Assembly (NCBI GenBank): GCA_005884985.1 | Contig: VAYK01000199.1 | Coordinates: 1-6,370, forward strand | Source of the DNA: Actinomycetota bacterium | Lineage (GTDB): Bacteria > Actinomycetota > Thermoleophilia > Solirubrobacterales > 70-9 | Reading direction: 5' to 3' | DNA length: 6,370 bases | Shown here: piece by piece, positions 5,016-6,370 of the stretch | Layout of the letters: each line of letters opens with the position of its first letter | Position numbering within the stretch: position 1 is the stretch's first letter | Made by a program: the position numbers and the translations under genes | The notes under the pieces: model-generated | What the model was told of the DNA's origin: nothing | Seen by the model: only the letters and a program-made list of their open reading frames with translations | Databases searched by the model: none

Positions 5016-6155
5016 GTGCCGCATCTTGCTCAAGTGGAGGAGACTGCAGCCATCAGCGTTGACGATGGGGGGCGTGGCCGGCCCGCCGGGCAGCCAGCCG
5101 AGCCGTCCGAAGAGGCCCCTGACCAGCAGCCGGACGTCCGACTGTCGGGCCTGCGCAAGACCTACGGCGACGTGGTCGCGGTCGCCGGAATCGACCTCGA
5201 GATCGCCCGCGGCGAGTTCTTCACCCTGCTGGGCCCGTCGGGCTCCGGCAAGACCACGACGCTGCGCATGATCGCTGGCTTCGAGGAGCCCGACGCGGGC
5301 GTCGTCGAGCTGGGCGGCCGCGACGTTACCCAGCTGCCTCCGTATGACCGCGAGGTCAACACGGTGTTCCAGGACTACGCGCTGTTCCCCCACATGACGG
5401 TGGCGGAGAACGTCGAGTACGGGATGCTGGTCCAGAGAGCCCCGAAATCAGACCGGGCAAAGCGCCGCGCCGATGCGCTCGAGATGGTGCGCCTCTCGGG
5501 CTTCGACTCGCGCACGCCGAGGGAGCTGTCGGGTGGCCAGCGCCAGCGGGTCGCGCTCGCCCGGGCGATCATCAATCGCCCCCGGGTCCTGCTGCTCGAC
5601 GAGCCGCTTGGAGCGCTCGACCTGAAGCTGCGAGAGCAGATGCAGGTCGAGCTGAAGGCGATTCAGGACGACGTCGGGATCACCTTCATCTACGTCACAC
5701 ACGATCAGGACGAGGCGCTGACGATGAGCGACCGGATCGCCGTCTTCAACGAGGGCCGCACCGAGCAGGTGGGCGCCCCCGCCGAGATCTACGAGCGGCC
5801 GGTGAACCGGTTCGTGACCGGCTTCGTCGGGATCTCCAACGTGCTGGAACGGGACGGCAGGCGGTTCACGGTGAGGCCGGAGAAGATCCGGATGCTCGAG
5901 CCCGCCGACGACGGCGCCGGGCTGCAAACCGAGCGCGGCGTGATCCGCGACGTCGCCTACGCCGGAATGGTGACTCGCTACCTGGTCGACCTCGATGCGG
6001 GCGGGGAGCTTCAAGTCGTCCGACTGAACCTCGAAACGTCCTCTGCGGAGGCGCTCGAGCAGCGCGGGCGGCAGGTAACTGTCGGATGGCGACCCGAGCA
6101 AGCGGTGGCCGTTCCGGAAGATCCGGAAGAGACACGAATGGAGGACCCCAAGTGA
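5016..6155 (+). CDS. potA: Spermidine/putrescine-type ABC transporter ATP-binding protein
   Basis: Cytoplasmic ATPase powering a polyamine-type importer. Over 379 residues it shows Walker A GPSGSGKTT (73-81), the Q-loop VFQDYALFPHMTV with Q119, the ABC signature LSGGQRQR (171-178), Walker B VLLLDEP (191-197), the D-loop GALD (199-202) and the switch His229 in THDQDEA. A C-terminal TOBE-type regulatory domain follows (about 283-366, beginning FTVRPEKIRML). The first roughly 40 residues are an acidic, Pro/Gly-rich tail unusual for PotA, which normally starts close to VRLSGLRKTYG (41-51). The start is uncertain. GTG 5016 has only a weak GGGGCG upstream; GTG 5034 has none. The best Shine-Dalgarno, GGAGGAG (5036-5042), points to an in-frame ATC at 5052. 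The stop overlaps the next start as GTGA, so the two genes are translationally coupled. Thiamine or iron importer ATPases look similar, but the following protein favours PotA. Confidence 0.93.
   Translation: MPHLAQVEETAAISVDDGGRGRPAGQPAEPSEEAPDQQPDVRLSGLRKTYGDVVAVAGIDLEIARGEFFTLLGPSGSGKTTTLRMIAGFEEPDAGVVELGGRDVTQLPPYDREVNTVFQDYALFPHMTVAENVEYGMLVQRAPKSDRAKRRADALEMVRLSGFDSRTPRELSGGQRQRVALARAIINRPRVLLLDEPLGALDLKLREQMQVELKAIQDDVGITFIYVTHDQDEALTMSDRIAVFNEGRTEQVGAPAEIYERPVNRFVTGFVGISNVLERDGRRFTVRPEKIRMLEPADDGAGLQTERGVIRDVAYAGMVTRYLVDLDAGGELQVVRLNLETSSAEALEQRGRQVTVGWRPEQAVAVPEDPEETRMEDPK
6140..6144 (+). promoter_or_regulatory. Ribosome binding site of the PotD-like gene
   Basis: GGAGG lies inside the last codons of potA, seven bases before the GTG at 6152. 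It decides this start over the in-frame ATG 14 codons later, which would remove the basic part of the signal peptide. Confidence 0.75.
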
Positions 6156-6370
6156 GACGACAACGAAGGTCCCACCCGGCAAGATTTGGGTGGATGTGCG
6201 CCGCCGGTGTGACCGCCGCCCTAGTCGCGATCGGATGCGGCGGCGGTGGTGGCAGCAGCACGACCCAGGAGCTGCAGAGCGTGGGCAAGGGCGAGGGCCA
6301 GCTGAACCTGGTCAACTGGCCGGGCTACGTCGAGCCCCAGTGGGTGAAGCCTTTCGAGCAGCAGAGCGGC
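6152..6370 (+). CDS. potD: PotD/PotF-like polyamine-binding lipoprotein (N-terminal part only)
   Basis: Extracellular substrate-binding lipoprotein of a polyamine-type ABC importer; 73 residues are visible before the right edge, of a usual 350-400. It has a basic n-region MRRQRRSHPARF, a hydrophobic stretch MCAAGVTAALVAIG (15-28) and the lipidated Cys29, followed by a Gly/Ser linker (GGGGGSSTTQ). The lipobox AIGC has Ala rather than the usual Leu at -3. The mature domain opens GQLNLVNWPGYVEPQWVKPFEQQSG (49-73, the first strand and helix), the hallmark of the PotD/PotF family (LNLxNWxxYxxPxxxxxFE). The start GTG overlaps the potA stop TGA by the shared bases of GTGA. Permease genes are expected downstream. 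The exact ligand (spermidine, putrescine or another cation) cannot be told from this part. Confidence 0.9.
   Translation, partial: MRRQRRSHPARFGWMCAAGVTAALVAIGCGGGGGSSTTQELQSVGKGEGQLNLVNWPGYVEPQWVKPFEQQSG

Noticed and set aside
4448..5062. A 204-codon plus-strand frame overlapping the hydrolase end and spacer
   Set aside because: Out of frame with the catalytic domain, it crosses both terminator hairpins and is Arg/Ser-rich without motifs.

Overview
The window is GC-rich, densely coding DNA with strong third-position GC bias. It looks like an actinobacterium, most likely of the Thermoleophilia (Solirubrobacterales-like). The reasons are an AcnA-type aconitase carrying the actinobacterial FPASDP insert, GTG/TTG starts, apparently leaderless genes, and a cyclic di-AMP riboswitch ahead of an NlpC/P60 cell-wall hydrolase, as in many actinobacteria. 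The taxonomic call is inference from recalled family features, not from a search.

Left part, minus strand (3620 to 1): an SDR-family oxidoreductase is followed after 84 bases by aconitate hydratase, which runs off the left edge with about 912 codons visible and its last roughly 25-30 missing. The aconitase has a near-perfect Shine-Dalgarno; the SDR gene has none and looks leaderless. Centre (3621-3649): only 29 bases separate the SDR start from the divergent start of a small thioredoxin-fold protein (glutathione S-transferase N-terminal domain only). Each gene has a TANNNT -10 hexamer at exactly -12 to -7 of its GTG.

Right-centre, plus strand: a c-di-AMP (ydaO/yuaA) riboswitch at about 4053-4192 ends at the ribosome binding site of a secreted NlpC/P60-type peptidoglycan hydrolase. 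The signal-peptide frame and the catalytic-domain frame of this gene do not match, so the sequence carries a frameshift (real or an error) between about 4258 and 4293. Two strong tandem hairpins follow the stop codon. A roughly 220-base non-coding stretch then holds two interleaved inverted repeats and an extended -10 promoter.

Right part, plus strand: a PotA-like ABC ATPase with an unusual acidic N-terminal tail overlaps (GTGA) a PotD/PotF-like lipoprotein that runs off the right edge. This is the start of a spermidine/putrescine-type importer operon; the permeases probably lie downstream.

No mobile element, CRISPR array, tRNA or rRNA is visible. I see no wholly new system. The points most worth a second look are the riboswitch-hydrolase unit with its frameshift and built-in anti-Shine-Dalgarno, and the mirror-like leaderless divergent promoter.
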